From Mycobacterium vicinigordonae (GTDB lineage Bacteria; Actinomycetota; Actinomycetes; Mycobacteriales; Mycobacteriaceae), in the NCBI RefSeq assembly GCF_013466425.1, contig NZ_CP059165.1, forward strand, positions 1,612,001-1,676,000: 64,000 nt of DNA, written 5' to 3'. Below the pieces are notes generated by a model. The model ran no database searches. It was not told where the DNA came from and worked only from the letters and a program-made list of their open reading frames with translations. The number at the start of each line of letters is the position of its first letter. The first letter of the stretch is position 1. This document shows positions 51,339-59,800 of the stretch, in pieces. The position numbers and the translations under genes were made by a program.

Positions 51339-52307
51339 CTAACGCACGCGCAGCACGACCTTGCCTTTGGCGCTGCGGTTTTCCAACGACGCGACCGCAG
51401 CCGCGGCCTCCTCCAGCGGGAACACATCAGGCTCCGGGGGCGCCAGCTTGCCCGAGCTCAATAACTGCTCCAGTGCCGCCCACTGCTCCTCGAGCGAACC
51501 GGGGTGGCGACCCGCCCATGCGCCCCAGCCGACACCAACCACGTCAATATTGTTGAGCAACAACCGATTGACCTTCACCGTAGGGATCTCGCCACCGGTG
51601 AATCCGATGACCAGTAACCTTCCCGCCGGCGCCAGGGAACGCAACGAATCGGTGAACCTGTCACCACCCACGGGGTCCACCACGATGTCGACGCCGCGCC
51701 CGCCGGTGAGTTCCTTGACTGCGTCCTTGAACCCGTCGGCCAGCACCACGTCGGTGGCCCCGGCCGTAGAGGCGATCTGGCCCTTGGCTTCGGAACTGAC
51801 CACCGCGATCACTCGGGATGCCCCGAGCGCCGGCGCCAGCCGCAGCGCAGAGGTCCCGATACCGCCGGCCGCACCGTGCACCAGCACCGTCTCGCCCTGG
51901 GTGAGCCGGCCGCGGACCGCCAGCGCGAAGTACACCGTCAGATCGTTGAACAGTACGCCCGCGCCGGCCTCGAAGCTGACGTTGTCCGGCAGCCTGAACA
52001 CCCGGTCGGGGGTCAGCACCGCAACCTCGGCCATGGCCCCGGTCAGCATCGTCAGTCCCAGCACCCTGTCGCCCGCTTGGACGTGGGCACCATCCGGCGC
52101 CGAGCGCACCACGCCTGCGATCTCGGCTCCGAGCACGAACGGCGGGTCCGGCCGGTACTGGTAGAGACCGCGCGTTAGTAGCGCGTCGGGGAAAGCCACC
52201 CCGGCCGCGTGTACGTCGACCACCACACCGTCGCCGGTGGGTTCGTCGATGTCCACGATCTCGATCGCGTCCGGACCATCCAGCCGAGTTACCTGTGCTG
52301 CGCGCAT
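51339..52307 (-). CDS. fadB4: Zinc-free NADPH:quinone oxidoreductase family protein (FadB4)
   Basis: A 322-residue medium-chain dehydrogenase/reductase starting at ATG 52307 (MRAAQVTRLDGP). The NADPH motif is VLVHGAAGGIGTSALRLA, and VLGAEIAGVVRSAP marks the catalytic domain. No structural zinc Cys cluster is visible, as in quinone oxidoreductases. It is the homologue of M. tuberculosis Rv3141 and, with fadE23 and fadE24, restores backbone synteny. A 72-base divergent gap separates it from the aldo/keto reductase. Confidence 0.9.
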   Translation of the reverse strand: MRAAQVTRLDGPDAIEIVDIDEPTGDGVVVDVHAAGVAFPDALLTRGLYQYRPDPPFVLGAEIAGVVRSAPDGAHVQAGDRVLGLTMLTGAMAEVAVLTPDRVFRLPDNVSFEAGAGVLFNDLTVYFALAVRGRLTQGETVLVHGAAGGIGTSALRLAPALGASRVIAVVSSEAKGQIASTAGATDVVLADGFKDAVKELTGGRGVDIVVDPVGGDRFTDSLRSLAPAGRLLVIGFTGGEIPTVKVNRLLLNNIDVVGVGWGAWAGRHPGSLEEQWAALEQLLSSGKLAPPEPDVFPLEEAAAAVASLENRSAKGKVVLRVR

Positions 52308-52379
52308 GCCGATCACCCTACTTCCGGGCCAGCACCGGGCAATAACCCCTCCGATGGCCCGGCGAACTAACGTGTCTTT

Positions 52380-53237
52380 ATGGATGCCTTTCCCCTCGGT
52401 CAGTATTCGGTCGCCCGCGTGGGTTTCGGGGCGATGCAACTCCCGGGTCCCGGAGTGATGGGGCCTCCGAGGAACCGCGATGCGGCCTTGGCGGTGCTGC
52501 GCCGTGCGGTGGAACTTGGCGTCAACCACATCGACACCGCCCAGTTTTACGGCCCGAATATGGCCAACGAGCTCATCCGGGAGGCGCTGCACCCCTACCC
52601 GGAAAGCCTGGCCCTGGTCAGCAAGGTGGGCGGACGACGCGACGACGCCGGCGCGTGGCTGCCGGTGTTGGAGCCCGCCGACCTGCGTCGCGACTTGGAG
52701 GCCAACCTTCGCACCCTCGGCGTGGACCGGCTCGCGGTGGTCAACCTGCGGCTGTTCGAAAGTAAGGGACCGGACCAGCTTTTCGACGACCAGCTCGCGG
52801 TCCTGATCGCAGCCCGCGACGAAGGACTGATCGGCGGCATCGGGCTCAGCGAAATTACCCGCGAGCATCTAGTGCACGCGCTTGACGTAACCGAAATCGT
52901 CTGTGTGCAGAACGCTTTCAATATCGTGCACCGCGCCTCGGCGCCGGTCCTCGACGAATGCGCTACCCGTGGAATAGCTTTCGTGCCGTTCTTCCCACTC
53001 GGTGCGGCGTTCACCGGTCCGAACAACCCGGTGCTCACCAACGAACTGGTACGCAGCGCCGCACAGCGTCTCGGCCATACCCCGGCACAGATCGCGCTTG
53101 CGTGGACTCTGAACGTGGCGCCCAATGTGCTGTTGATCCCGGGGACCTCGTCGGTGCGGCACCTGGAGGAGAATCTTGCCGTCGCCGACATCGAACTCGA
53201 CGACGAATTGCGCGCCCAGCTCGACGCGGTCGCCTGA
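52380..53237 (+). CDS. Aldo/keto reductase
   Basis: A 285-residue aldo/keto reductase. NHIDTAQFYGPNMANELIRE has the catalytic Asp and Tyr, LVSKVGGRRDD the catalytic Lys, and IPGTSSVRHLEENLAVADI the NADPH-binding end. It is a soluble NADPH-dependent carbonyl reductase. It overlaps the acetyltransferase gene by one base (TGATG), so the two form a small operon. It is not among the M. tuberculosis Rv3132c-Rv3143 genes. Confidence 0.9.
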   Translation: MDAFPLGQYSVARVGFGAMQLPGPGVMGPPRNRDAALAVLRRAVELGVNHIDTAQFYGPNMANELIREALHPYPESLALVSKVGGRRDDAGAWLPVLEPADLRRDLEANLRTLGVDRLAVVNLRLFESKGPDQLFDDQLAVLIAARDEGLIGGIGLSEITREHLVHALDVTEIVCVQNAFNIVHRASAPVLDECATRGIAFVPFFPLGAAFTGPNNPVLTNELVRSAAQRLGHTPAQIALAWTLNVAPNVLLIPGTSSVRHLEENLAVADIELDDELRAQLDAVA

Positions 53238-53782
53238 TGCTGGTCCGTTCCGCGAGCACGGCCGACGCGGCGGCATGCGTCGAGGTCTACCGTCCCTATG
53301 TGCTGGACACCGCGATATCGTTCGAGACCGAGGTGCCCACAATCGAGACCATGGCGACGCGGATCGAAACCGCGCAGGCCCGCTACGAATGGCTGGTGCT
53401 GGAGATCGACGGCACGGTCGCGGGTTATGCCTATGCGAGCCAATTTCATTCGCGCGATGCGTACCAGTGGTCGGTCGAGACGAGCGTGTACATGGCGCAG
53501 GCTCGGGCCCGTGCCGGAGGTGGGCGGATGCTTTACGCCGAACTGCTGAGTCGACTCGCCGGGCGCGGCTTCCGGCGGGCGTTCGCCTGCATCGCTCATC
53601 CACACCCGGCCAGCTACGCGTTCCATGCCGCCTTCGGCTACGAGCCGGTGGGCCATTTTCGCCGGGTTGGGTGGAAACTCGGCACCTGGCATGACGTGCA
53701 GTGGTGGCAGCGGGACCTGATCGATGCCGACCACGAGACCGACCCGCCCACTGAGATCGCCGCTTCGGTGCGCGGCCAGTGA
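53237..53782 (+). CDS. GNAT N-acetyltransferase (phosphinothricin acetyltransferase-like)
   Basis: A 181-residue GNAT protein from ATG 53237. The sequence CVEVYRPYVLDTAISFETEV at the start and GYAYASQFHSRDAYQWSVET are typical of the phosphinothricin/methionine sulfoximine acetyltransferase branch; ARARAGGGRMLYAELLSRLA is the acetyl-CoA-binding segment, and FHAAFGYEPVGHFRRVGWK the end. It likely acetylates a small amino compound. Translation is coupled to the reductase gene. Confidence 0.85.
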   Translation: MLVRSASTADAAACVEVYRPYVLDTAISFETEVPTIETMATRIETAQARYEWLVLEIDGTVAGYAYASQFHSRDAYQWSVETSVYMAQARARAGGGRMLYAELLSRLAGRGFRRAFACIAHPHPASYAFHAAFGYEPVGHFRRVGWKLGTWHDVQWWQRDLIDADHETDPPTEIAASVRGQ

Positions 53783-53816
53783 GGGCGGAGCACATGCCAC
53801 TCCTCGATTCTGCAGT

Positions 53817-53830
53817 GTAGTGACCACTAC
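53817..53830. promoter_or_regulatory. Inverted repeat before the TetR gene at 53869
   Basis: GTAGTG and CACTAC separated by two bases form a compact dyad about 40 bases before the TetR start, a usual position for an autoregulatory operator. The sequence differs from both the island operator and the palindrome at 57189. Confidence 0.5.
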
Positions 53831-53868
53831 GGTAAGGTAGATCCTGTCGCCGGATCAAGGGGAGCGCG

Positions 53869-54504
53869 ATGACAGACCAGAAGGCCAAGACCGAGCCCAC
53901 GCGGAAGCGCCGGGCCGACGGAGAACTGTCGCGCACCCGGATTCTCGACGCGGCCACCGAGATCGCGGCCGAGCGTGGCTACGAGGGCACCAGTATTGGA
54001 CTGGTAAGCAAGAAGTGCGGGCTGCCGGCAAGTTCGATCTACTGGCATTTCAAGGACAAAGACGACCTGATTGCGGCGGTCATCGAGCGCAGTTTTGGTG
54101 CGTGGCTGACCGCCTGGCAACTGCCCGACGAAGGCGAAGCCGAACAGCGGATTGTCGAGCTGTCGACACATACCGCCAAGGCGCTGCTGGAGGCCCCGGA
54201 CTTCATCCGGCTCGGGCTCATGCTGGCACTGGAGCGCCGGCCTACCGAACCGCGCGCTCGCACCATGTTCATCCAGGTCCGTGCCCAGGCATTCGAGCAA
54301 CTCGTGCGCAATTTCACCGAGAACATCGCCGGGCTCACCGCCGACGAGATCCACCAGTTGGCCACGTATGCGATGGCTGGTGCCGACGGGCTTTTCATCG
54401 CCCGCGAGATTGACGGAGATGCCGTGGACCTGATCGCGCTATTCGAATTGCACGGCCGCGCGATCTACCAACTCGCCCGCGGCATGATCGATGGGACTAC
54501 TTGA
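53869..54504 (+). CDS. TetR-family regulator
   Basis: A 211-residue TetR-family protein. The helix-turn-helix region is RILDAATEIAAERGYEGTSI then GLVSKKCGLPASSIYWHFKD. The ligand domain contains LLEAPDFIRLGLMLALERRP. Its 3-prime end overlaps the convergent fadE23 stop by 8 bases. It is a candidate regulator of the neighbouring fadE23-fadE24 operon or of the reductase/acetyltransferase pair, and probably of itself through the dyad at 53817. Confidence 0.88.
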   Translation: MTDQKAKTEPTRKRRADGELSRTRILDAATEIAAERGYEGTSIGLVSKKCGLPASSIYWHFKDKDDLIAAVIERSFGAWLTAWQLPDEGEAEQRIVELSTHTAKALLEAPDFIRLGLMLALERRPTEPRARTMFIQVRAQAFEQLVRNFTENIAGLTADEIHQLATYAMAGADGLFIAREIDGDAVDLIALFELHGRAIYQLARGMIDGTT

Positions 54505-55699
54505 GTTCGGCCGACGACAGCCCCAACAGCCTGCGCGCGACAACCAGCTGCTGGATCTGCTGAGTGCCCTCGAAGATGTCCAGGATCTTGGAGTCGCGAC
54601 CCCACTTCTCCAGCAGCATCTGCTCGGAATACCCGGTGGTACCTGCCAATTCAACCGATTTCAGCGTGACATCGGTGGCCATCCGGCCAGCTTTGGCCTT
54701 GCTCATCGAGGCCTCTTTGGAGTTGGGGATGCTGTTGTCGGCCTGCCATGCCGCGCGCAGCGCGAGCAGGTAACTGGCCTCCCAGTCCGACTCCATTCGC
54801 AGGAATTCCGCGGCGGCTGCACTCTGGGCGTGCGACGGCCGGTCGTAGTCGATCTGGACTCCGGCATCGGTGAGAATCCGGCGGATCTCTTCCAGCGCCG
54901 CGCGGCCGATTCCGACGGCCATGGCAGCGACTATCGGCCGGGTGTTGTCAAAGGTCTCCATCACCCCGGAAAAGCCTTTGCCCTCTTGTATTTCCGGGTC
55001 GCCTAGGATGTTGTCCTTGGGGATTCGGACGTTGTCGAAGCGGATCACCGCGGTGTCCGAACCCTTGATGCCGAGCTTGTGTTCGAGCCGCTCCACGGTG
55101 ACACCGGGGTGTTCACGGGGCACGATGAACGACTTGATCGCTGCGCGGCCCTTGGATTTGTCCAGCGTCGCCCACACCACGATATGGGTGGCGCGCGAAC
55201 CCGCCGTGACGAAAATCTTCTCGCCGTTGATCACGTACTCGTCGCCGTCGAGGGTGGCCGTGGTCGACACGGCCGCCGAGTCCGAGCCGAAACCCGGCTC
55301 GGTGATCGCCATTGCGGCCCACACCCTGCCGAGGCGCTCCAGCTGCTCGTCGGTGGCCACCGCGGAGATCGCCGCGTTGCCCAGCCCCTGGTACGGGATG
55401 GACAACATCATCGCCACGTCACCCCAGCTGGCTTCCATGCTCTGCACCAGCGCCGCCATGTTGGCGCCGTTGTGATTATCCTCTTTGCTTGCCGCACCAC
55501 GGAGTTCGTCGGCGCCGGCAAAGCTGAACGAATCCGAAGCGCCCTCGAAGAGGTTGATCAGGGTGTCCAGTTCGACGGGGTAGGCGTGTTCTTTCAGGTC
55601 GTATTTGCGGGCGATCGGCCGCACCATCTCGGCGATACCTTGATGCGTCTTGGTGATCACCGCTTGCAGCTTGGGGGGTAGCTCCAGATTGATTGCCAT
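54497..55699 (-). CDS. fadE23: Acyl-CoA dehydrogenase FadE23
   Basis: A 400-residue acyl-CoA dehydrogenase, homologue of Rv3140. AMAITEPGFGSDSAAVSTTA contacts FAD, YVINGEKIFVTAGSRATHIV follows, and the catalytic Glu lies in LDIFEGTQQIQQLVVARRLL. It is encoded 53 bases downstream of fadE24 in the same direction, and the two are co-transcribed in M. tuberculosis as part of the isoniazid-responsive set. They may form a mixed complex. Confidence 0.9.
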   Translation of the reverse strand: MAINLELPPKLQAVITKTHQGIAEMVRPIARKYDLKEHAYPVELDTLINLFEGASDSFSFAGADELRGAASKEDNHNGANMAALVQSMEASWGDVAMMLSIPYQGLGNAAISAVATDEQLERLGRVWAAMAITEPGFGSDSAAVSTTATLDGDEYVINGEKIFVTAGSRATHIVVWATLDKSKGRAAIKSFIVPREHPGVTVERLEHKLGIKGSDTAVIRFDNVRIPKDNILGDPEIQEGKGFSGVMETFDNTRPIVAAMAVGIGRAALEEIRRILTDAGVQIDYDRPSHAQSAAAAEFLRMESDWEASYLLALRAAWQADNSIPNSKEASMSKAKAGRMATDVTLKSVELAGTTGYSEQMLLEKWGRDSKILDIFEGTQQIQQLVVARRLLGLSSAELK

Positions 55700-55752
55700 G
55701 ATTGATCTTTCGTTCGAAGAAGTCTGTTCTCAGGTGTCCACTGGATAACGGC

Positions 55753-57150
55753 TCAGATGACCACAACGCCCTCGGCGACGCCGATGGCCCGCAAGTCGCG
55801 GTACCAGCGTTCGACCGGGTGCTCTTTGGTGTAACCGTGGCCGCCGAGTAGCTGCACACCATCCAGGCCGATCTGCATGGCCTTGTCGGCGCCGAATCGC
55901 TTGGCAAGCGCGCCTTCCCGAGCGAATGGCAACCCCTGCTCGGCGCGCGAGGCGCCGCGCCAGGTGATCAGGCGCAACCCGTCCAGCTCGATGGCGATGT
56001 TGGCGCACATGAAGGCGACAGCCTGGCGTCGGGCGATCGGCTCGCCGAACGCCTCGCGTTCCTTGACGTAGGGGATGACGTAATCCAGTACGGCGTGTGA
56101 GGTGCCCACAGCCAGTGCGGCCCAGCCCAGTCGGGCCAAGGCGATGGCCTCCGAGTAGTCCTCGTCACTGGCGCCATCTTCGCCCAGGCGGGCGCTTAGC
56201 GGCACAGTGACGCCGGACAGCTCAACCTGGCCCAGCGCCGCCGCGCGAATCCCCATGCTCGGGTCAGGCTTGACGGTCAGGCCCTTGCTGGACGACTCAA
56301 CGACGAACAGCGCGGGCCTGCCGTTGAGCTGCGCGCCGACGATGAACAGTTCGGCCTCCGCCGCGGCGGGCACCAGCGACTTCACGCCATCGAGGCGGTA
56401 ACCCGACGGGGTGCGTACCGCGGTAGTCCGCAGCCGGGTGGGGTCGAAAAGCGGCTGCGGTTCGGCGATCGCCACGCAGGCCTGCGGTACGTTCTCGCCG
56501 GCGAACGCGGGCAGGTAGGTAGCCTGCTGGTCCGCGCTGCCCCAGTGCGTCAGCGCGGTAGCCACGCCGCCGGGGGCCAGGATCGGCAGCGCCTGACCCA
56601 TGTCGCCGTACGCCAGCGCCTCGGCCACGAGCACGTTGGTCACCGCGGAGCGGTGCTCGGCGATGCCGTCGAAGTCTTCGGGGATGTTGATGGCGGTGAT
56701 GCCCAGTTCGGCGGCCCTGGCGATCAGTCCGTCTGGGTAGTGGGTGGCCTCGTCGGCGTCATGGGCGGCCGGGCGCAGGACCTCGGCAGCGAATTCCTCG
56801 ACCGTCTCGACGATCATCTTCTGGTCGTCATCGGGTGTGAGGTCGAAGTAGTTCTTGCCGCTGGGCTTGAGCCGGGTCGGTGTGCCGCGCAGGTTCTGCA
56901 CCCGCTTGAACTGCCGGTTGGCAGCCGCAGTGGTGGAGAACATCTGCTTGACGCCGTAGCGCAGGGTGCGGTTCAGCGGGTCGCGCAGGTGGTACTTGTC
57001 CAGGAACTCCTGGCCTACGACGGGCGTCAGCAGGGCCAGCGCAACGTCGATTCCGGTGCGCTTGTGGGGCTTCATTCCGATCGCTGTCTGGCGGTCGCCG
57101 CCCTTTTTGGCGCGCGAACGGTTAGCGGAAGCAGGAAGTGTGTCGGTCAT
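55753..57150 (-). CDS. fadE24: Acyl-CoA dehydrogenase FadE24
   Basis: A 465-residue acyl-CoA dehydrogenase, homologue of Rv3139. ATG 57150 (MTDTLPASANRS) is chosen; the start 36 bases upstream would bring translation closer to the operator. An N-terminal extension of about 90 residues precedes the FadE domain (FDLTPDDDQKMIVETVEEFA). The end LLGGHGYTKEHPVERWYRDL then RAIGVAEGVVVI keeps Glu at the catalytic site. A perfect palindrome lies 39-60 bases upstream of the ATG. Confidence 0.9.
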   Translation of the reverse strand: MTDTLPASANRSRAKKGGDRQTAIGMKPHKRTGIDVALALLTPVVGQEFLDKYHLRDPLNRTLRYGVKQMFSTTAAANRQFKRVQNLRGTPTRLKPSGKNYFDLTPDDDQKMIVETVEEFAAEVLRPAAHDADEATHYPDGLIARAAELGITAINIPEDFDGIAEHRSAVTNVLVAEALAYGDMGQALPILAPGGVATALTHWGSADQQATYLPAFAGENVPQACVAIAEPQPLFDPTRLRTTAVRTPSGYRLDGVKSLVPAAAEAELFIVGAQLNGRPALFVVESSSKGLTVKPDPSMGIRAAALGQVELSGVTVPLSARLGEDGASDEDYSEAIALARLGWAALAVGTSHAVLDYVIPYVKEREAFGEPIARRQAVAFMCANIAIELDGLRLITWRGASRAEQGLPFAREGALAKRFGADKAMQIGLDGVQLLGGHGYTKEHPVERWYRDLRAIGVAEGVVVI

Positions 57151-57188
57151 ATCAGCAGCCTCTGTCGGTGGGGCGATGCGTACCACCG

Positions 57189-57210
57189 TATCTTACTCCG
57201 GAGTAAGATA
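57189..57210. promoter_or_regulatory. Perfect 22-bp palindrome before fadE24
   Basis: The half-site TATCTTACTCC (57189-57199) is followed without spacer by its exact reverse complement. It sits 39 bases upstream of the fadE24 ATG and just beside the hisN stop. It is a textbook operator for a dimeric regulator, very likely of the TetR family. Confidence 0.8.
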
Positions 57211-57226
57211 TGTAGGGGCTTGTTAG

Positions 57227-58018
57227 CTAATTCACATCTGGACGTAACAGATTCAGCACCCGTTCGTGCAGCACACCGTTGCTGGCCACGGCACTGCCGC
57301 CGTGCGGCCCCGCGGTGCCATCGAGGCTGGTGAACTGCCCGCCCGCCTCGCGCACCAAAACGTCGAGTGCGGCCAGATCCCAGACCGACACCTCCGGTTC
57401 GGCGGCAATGTCCACCGCGCCTTCGGCCAGCAGGCAGTAGGACAGAAAATCGCCGTACCCGCGCACCCGCCACACCGCGTCGGTCAGTCGGACGAACCTA
57501 TCCCGCAATCCCAGCTGCGCCCACCCCGACAGGCTGGAGAACGACAGGCTGGCCGAATCTAGTTCGGCCACAGCCGAAACCGACAGGCGGCGCGGCTGCC
57601 CACCGTCGACCGCGGCGTACGCGCCACCGCGGTGCGCGGCCCACCACCGCCGTCGCAATGCGGGCGCGCTCACCACGCCGACGATCGGCACGCCGTCCTG
57701 TAGCAGCGCAATCAGGGTGGCCCAAACCGGTACTCCGCGCACGAAATTCTTGGTGCCGTCGATCGGGTCGATGATCCACTGCCGCCCAGTGAAGGCGGCG
57801 GTGCCGCCGAACTCTTCACCGAGTACGTCGTCGCCGCGCCGGCCCACCGCGATGGCCTCACGCAACTCCGATTCGACGGCACGATCGGCGTCGGTCACCG
57901 GGGTTAGGTCGGGTTTGGTCTCGACACGCAGGTCGATCGCTCCGAATCGGGCCCGGGTCAACTCGTCGGCCCGGTCGGCGAGTTCCAGCGCGAACTCCAG
58001 ATCATCATTGCGGCCCAT
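57227..58018 (-). CDS. hisN: Histidinol-phosphatase (inositol monophosphatase family)
   Basis: A 263-residue member of the inositol-monophosphatase family, homologue of Rv3137, which was shown to be the histidinol-phosphate phosphatase HisN. The metal sites are GEEFGG with the Glu, [19 protein letters not shown], and the late [20 protein letters not shown]. It removes phosphate from histidinol phosphate in histidine biosynthesis. It is encoded alone, 23 bases divergent from a small membrane-protein gene. Confidence 0.88.
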   Translation of the reverse strand: MGRNDDLEFALELADRADELTRARFGAIDLRVETKPDLTPVTDADRAVESELREAIAVGRRGDDVLGEEFGGTAAFTGRQWIIDPIDGTKNFVRGVPVWATLIALLQDGVPIVGVVSAPALRRRWWAAHRGGAYAAVDGGQPRRLSVSAVAELDSASLSFSSLSGWAQLGLRDRFVRLTDAVWRVRGYGDFLSYCLLAEGAVDIAAEPEVSVWDLAALDVLVREAGGQFTSLDGTAGPHGGSAVASNGVLHERVLNLLRPDVN

Positions 58019-58041
58019 GCCAGCAGTCCTACCATGGCCTG

Positions 58042-58392
58042 ATGTGGGAATTCATGATGCTGCTCCTGCTGGTGGGAGTGTTGGTGCTGCTACTGGCGCC
58101 GCGCTTCATGCGGCCCGGCCCGCGCGGAGCGCGGGCTAGCGGCACGTTGCTGGTCACCGGGGTCAGTCCACGACCGGATGCCATCGGCGAGCAGTTCGTG
58201 ACCATTGCCGGCGTCATCAACGGGCCCACCGTCAACGAGCACGCTGTGCATCGGCAAATGGCCGTCGACGTGGCCCAATGGCCGGTGGTCGGACAGCAGT
58301 TTCCCGTGGTCTACTCACCGAACAACCCGGACAACTGGACCTTCGCTCCCGCGGAGCCGCCGCCCACCGAGGTGCAGGACTACCCCTCGTGA
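58042..58392 (+). CDS. Small membrane-anchored protein of unknown function
   Basis: A 116-residue protein with one N-terminal membrane helix ([17 protein letters not shown]) followed by a basic stretch and a soluble domain of about 85 residues ([20 protein letters not shown], then [19 protein letters not shown]). The domain is reminiscent of the small beta domains in mycobacterial DUF3592-like proteins, but this is not certain. Its end overlaps the convergent slipin gene by 13 bases. Confidence 0.7.
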   Translation: MWEFMMLLLLVGVLVLLLAPRFMRPGPRGARASGTLLVTGVSPRPDAIGEQFVTIAGVINGPTVNEHAVHRQMAVDVAQWPVVGQQFPVVYSPNNPDNWTFAPAEPPPTEVQDYPS

Positions 58393-59177
58393 TTCACCTT
58401 GTCGAACGCATCCCGTAGAACGTTGGGATTGCGCAGGAACGGCGTGATGATGTCGACCGGCAGCGGGAAGACCACCGTCGAATTCTGATCGGCGCCCAGT
58501 TCCAAAAGTGTTTGCAGATAACGCAATTGCAGAGATGCCGGACTCTTCGAGAGCGTCTCGGCGGCTTCCCGTAGTTCTGCCGACGCCTGCAGTTCACCGC
58601 GCGCGTTGATCACCTTTGCTCGCCGCTCACGTTCGGCCTCGGCCTCGCGTGCCATGGCACGCTGCATCGACTCGGGAATCTCAACGTCCTTGATCTCCAC
58701 CACCCGCACCTGCACACCCCACGGCTCGGTCATTTTCTCGATGATGGTGCGCAGGTCGCTGTTGAGATCCTCGCGGTGGGCCAGCAGGGTGTCCAGGTCG
58801 ACGCGGCCCAGCAATGACCGCAGCGTCGTCTGAGCGATCTGCGAGGTGGCCACCGCGTAGTTCTCCACCGCCAGAATGGCTTTCAGCGGATCAGTCACCG
58901 CAAACATGACGACGGCATTCACCCGGGCGGGCACATTGTCACGGGTGATCACCTCCTGGGGTGGGATGGTCAGCGTCACCAGCCGCTGGTCGACCCGAAT
59001 CATTTTGTCCACCAAAGGAACCAGGAGCCGCAATCCGGGCTGGTACAGCGGGCGCACATGGCCCATCCGGAACACCACCCCGCGCTCATACTCGCGCAGT
59101 ACCGCCAGCGAGACCACGGCAAGTGCGGCCAATACCAGGACGCCGAAGACGAGTATCCCCATCACCACACCTGTCAT
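58380..59177 (-). CDS. SPFH/band-7 slipin-type membrane protein
   Basis: A 265-residue slipin-like protein. An N-terminal membrane helix (ILVFGVLVLAALAVVSLAVL) precedes the SPFH domain with REYERGVVFRMGHVRPLYQP and DNVPARVNAVVMFAVTDP, then an Ala/Glu-rich coiled coil (MAREAEAERERRAKVINARG). Slipins form membrane microdomain scaffolds, often with NfeD or proteases; neither is adjacent. It overlaps the Cys-rich membrane protein gene by ATGA and is the third gene of the norB operon. Confidence 0.9.
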   Translation of the reverse strand: MTGVVMGILVFGVLVLAALAVVSLAVLREYERGVVFRMGHVRPLYQPGLRLLVPLVDKMIRVDQRLVTLTIPPQEVITRDNVPARVNAVVMFAVTDPLKAILAVENYAVATSQIAQTTLRSLLGRVDLDTLLAHREDLNSDLRTIIEKMTEPWGVQVRVVEIKDVEIPESMQRAMAREAEAERERRAKVINARGELQASAELREAAETLSKSPASLQLRYLQTLLELGADQNSTVVFPLPVDIITPFLRNPNVLRDAFDKVNHEG

Positions 59178-59797
59178 GCTTTGTCCTCCTTGCCTTCCCA
59201 GCCGCCCCAGCGGGTGGAGTAACGGTCCACCGCGGCAGCCACCTGGTCCTCGATCGCGGTGCGGTGCGGCAGATAGTCAGGCGCATTGGCCGGGGTATTC
59301 CACAGGTGCCGGGCCAGTGGTAGGCCCAGCAGCCCTACCACCAGGATGGTACCCGCCAGCACCAGCACGTCGGACAACGAGTGATCGGCGAACAACATCG
59401 CCAATGGCAACACGATTCCGAATGCGGCTACGCTGCAAGCGATTCCGCGATGAAATCGGCCCGCTTCCGAATGTGGCCACGGATCGATCTCGCGGCTGAT
59501 CTCGCGGCCGTGATCGGATGTGGTGCAGGTGGACTTGACTGGGCAGCTGTTGCAAACCACCGGCAACGCCCGGTATCGCATCACCCGGTGCTTTGGATCG
59601 AACGAAGTCGGCCACAGCCAGTGATCCTGCGGACACACCCAGGCGTCGTGATCCGGACGGTAACTGAATTGCCCGGTGCGCCAAGCCGCGGCACGCGCCG
59701 ATGCGCGCCGGGCCATCACGTCGAAGCACCAGCCGACGCCCAGTAGCATCAGCGCGTAACCGGCGGTCAGCCAAACCGTGGTTGCCGGTGCGGCCAT
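59174..59797 (-). CDS. Cys-rich membrane protein of the norB operon
   Basis: A 207-residue protein with a first membrane helix (VWLTAGYALMLLGVGWCFDV) and two more near residues 125-165 (CSVAAFGIVLPLAMLFA and DVLVLAGTILVVGLLGLPLA). The loop between carries DAWVCPQDHWLWP and VVCNSCPVKSTCTTSDHG, four to five Cys plus His that look like a metal or Fe-S site. It lies three bases downstream of norB and overlaps the slipin gene. A role in heme or metal delivery to NorB or in NO sensing is possible but unproven. Confidence 0.75.
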   Translation of the reverse strand: MAAPATTVWLTAGYALMLLGVGWCFDVMARRASARAAAWRTGQFSYRPDHDAWVCPQDHWLWPTSFDPKHRVMRYRALPVVCNSCPVKSTCTTSDHGREISREIDPWPHSEAGRFHRGIACSVAAFGIVLPLAMLFADHSLSDVLVLAGTILVVGLLGLPLARHLWNTPANAPDYLPHRTAIEDQVAAAVDRYSTRWGGWEGKEDKA

Positions 59798-59800
59798 AGC

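Noticed and set aside
51339..52868. Long reading frame extending fadB4 upstream to 52868
   Set aside because: The extension is antisense to the aldo/keto reductase gene, and family similarity begins at the ATG at 52307.
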